From the NCBI RefSeq assembly GCF_030867145.1, contig NC_134439.1, positions 7,911,379 through 7,975,378 on the forward strand: a stretch of DNA of 64,000 nucleotides, given 5' to 3'. The position numbers were made by a program, and so were the translations under genes. Origin of the DNA: Opisthocomus hoazin (Eukaryota; Chordata; Aves; Opisthocomiformes; Opisthocomidae). Positions within the stretch are counted from its first letter, which is position 1. The number at the start of each line of letters is the position of its first letter. The notes below the pieces were generated by a model, which saw nothing but the letters and a program-made list of their open reading frames with translations, had not been told where the DNA came from and did no database searches. This document shows positions 62,418 to 64,000 of this stretch, one piece after another.

Positions 62418-64000
62418 GGCTCTAAATATTACAAAGGAGGTTATCTGAAAGTGAAAAAATAATCTGCCCGAAGGAAGACCCTAACTAATAAAAATATTAC
62501 CCAGAGATTGCGAATAATCACCTGCATGATCGTCCGCACTAGGCTTTTCTGTCCCCAGAATGCGCTCGCTTAGAACAAAAGTGAACATAAATGGATTATT
62601 AGGATGCTAGAAAAATGAAAAAGCACGGTGGGTTTTCTTCCACCTCATCTACGCCCGACCTGCAGCTCTCGACAGTTTAAAGAAGACCATGGGAAATGTT
62701 TTTCAGATGTGATCCTTTTTGAGCCTGAGCCATGCTATTGTCCCATGTGTGCTTTTATTCTCGCCAAGCATAATTGCAATTACCCAGTTCTCAGAAAGGT
62801 GTCAGATGGGAGTCTTGTCCATGTTCTTTCCTGGCTGTGCTCCTGGTCCCGTCCTCCATCTTCTTATTTCTTCCTTATGGTCATGTTTCTCAAAGGCTTC
62901 TTATTGTGCTGTCATGGAGTAGCTTTGTCATGTCCTCTGGTGGGGGTGTCCCGGGCTGGATGCCAGACGCCCACCCACTCTTTCTCAAGCCCCCTCCTCA
63001 ATAAGGCAGGGGGAGAAAAGAAGGTGAAAAGACTCATGGGTCAAGACAAAGATAGGGAGATCAAATACCAGGTACCCTCAAAACAGACTCAGCCTGGGGA
63101 AGATGCATGTCAATTATTAACACTCAAAACCAAAATAAGATGGTGAGAAACAAAGACAAAAAACAAGATCAAAAAAAACCCCAAAACACTTTTAGGTATT
63201 TAGGTATGCTTTTCAACCATACTTGGCAATTTCTTTGACCTCTACCCTCAGCTCCAGGTAGCGAGTCAGACACTGGTCACCTTCAGGCAATCACCATCTC
63301 CCAGGTGCGGAGGAAGGTCTCCTGAAGGCACCGCTGGGCTTGAAAGCAGGCAATGCTCCCCACACTCTCCACCTGCCTGTACTTCCAGGCACATTCCCTG
63401 TGCATACTCATCATCCAGGCAGTGGGCACCTTCCTGCTGTCCCCAGAGACCAAGGCTTCACTTCTTCCTCACTGAAACCCGCAAGCAGTGGCACTGGGTG
63501 GTTCACCAGTGCACTGAATGGTTTGGCCGTGCCAGGGCATGTCCATCTCCTCATCCTTCCTGGGATACCAGAGCCTTGTTTCAGGCAGAGTCTGTCCGCC
63601 AACAGACCTCGCTCACCAACAGGATCTGCAGCCAAATAGCGGAGGGCAGATCAGTGCCAGCAAGGGAGGAAAACTCACCCCGTGCTAAGCTTTGCTGGCC
63701 AAAGCTGCTAGGCTGGGTGGAAGGAAGGCACAGCCGCTGAGGGCGTCCTCAGGGACCCAGGAGCCAGCCAAGATGACGGGGAATCAGAAGGAGGATGTCA
63801 CGTTCTCAGAGAGGCTCCTTGGATTCCTCACCGCAATGGAGGTTTCCCCGGCCCACCACATCAGGACCAGGCACTACAGACTGTTCTCCGGAGGCTCTGA
63901 GAGACGGGAAAGCAGGCAGCTGGGGCAAAGCACAGCTCCCCTCTAGGGGCACCCTGGCAGGAGGTGACAGGCGTTCTTGCACACTGGGATCCACACTGAG

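Larger units (their letters stand above)
59828..64000 (+). repeat. B-type tandem unit 9 (partial, contains gene 9)
   Basis: First 4.17 kb of a further B unit, cut by the window edge in the distal spacer. Receptor-fossil and spacer markers (GTGCACACCCAGG at about 62347, CTTCCACCTCATC at about 62640) match unit 4. Confidence 0.9.

Noticed and set aside
14240-64000. Regularly spaced direct repeats as a CRISPR-like array
   Set aside because: The units are 7.3 kb long, carry spliced eukaryotic genes and have no short-repeat/spacer pattern.

Overview
This is avian nuclear DNA from a feather keratin (corneous beta-protein) locus. Nine complete keratin genes lie head to tail on the + strand. Each encodes a 101-residue Cys-rich protein with the central beta-sheet core of feather keratins. 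Each gene has the family's two-exon layout: a TATA-type box, a short non-coding first exon, a 281-290 bp intron in the 5' leader, then one exon holding 21 nt of leader, the whole CDS and about 300 nt of 3' UTR ending at ATTAAA. Feather keratins, and an LTR element of the kind common in galliform genomes, indicate a bird. The species cannot be fixed from sequence alone.

Layout. Positions 1-9815 hold two 'A-type' units with a 6.2 kb period (genes 1 and 2). A non-repeated block of about 1 kb (9816-10830) and a mosaic spacer follow. From gene 3 (14618) to the window end run 'B-type' units of 7.34-7.35 kb (genes 3-9 plus the partial spacer after gene 9). B-unit lengths are nearly constant except unit 8, which is 8.86 kb because a 1511-bp LTR element is inserted at 53718-55228. 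Every B unit also carries, antisense to the keratin, a dead N-terminal olfactory-receptor fragment with the same frameshift and stop. It is a passenger fossilised before the array expanded. The remaining spacer DNA is long, repeated and probably non-coding. Many open frames recur only because the units are nearly identical.

The genes fall into sequence classes. Genes 1 and 2 are A-type, with a TACAAAAG box. Genes 3 and 8 encode one identical protein and genes 5, 6 and 7 another. Genes 4 and 9 form a third class that also shares intron, spacer and receptor-fossil markers. Genes of one class are not always neighbours, which points to unequal crossing-over and gene conversion. All products would be assembled together in cornifying feather cells as disulfide-linked beta-filaments, so the array acts mainly as a dosage array with small N- and C-terminal variation.

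The least expected features are inside or around the LTR element: a 328-base stretch with no G on the + strand, and two LTR ends about 9% apart although the insertion is in only one unit. Others are loss of a promoter-proximal CpG trio in A-type units and exon-like open stretches on the minus strand of the spacers.
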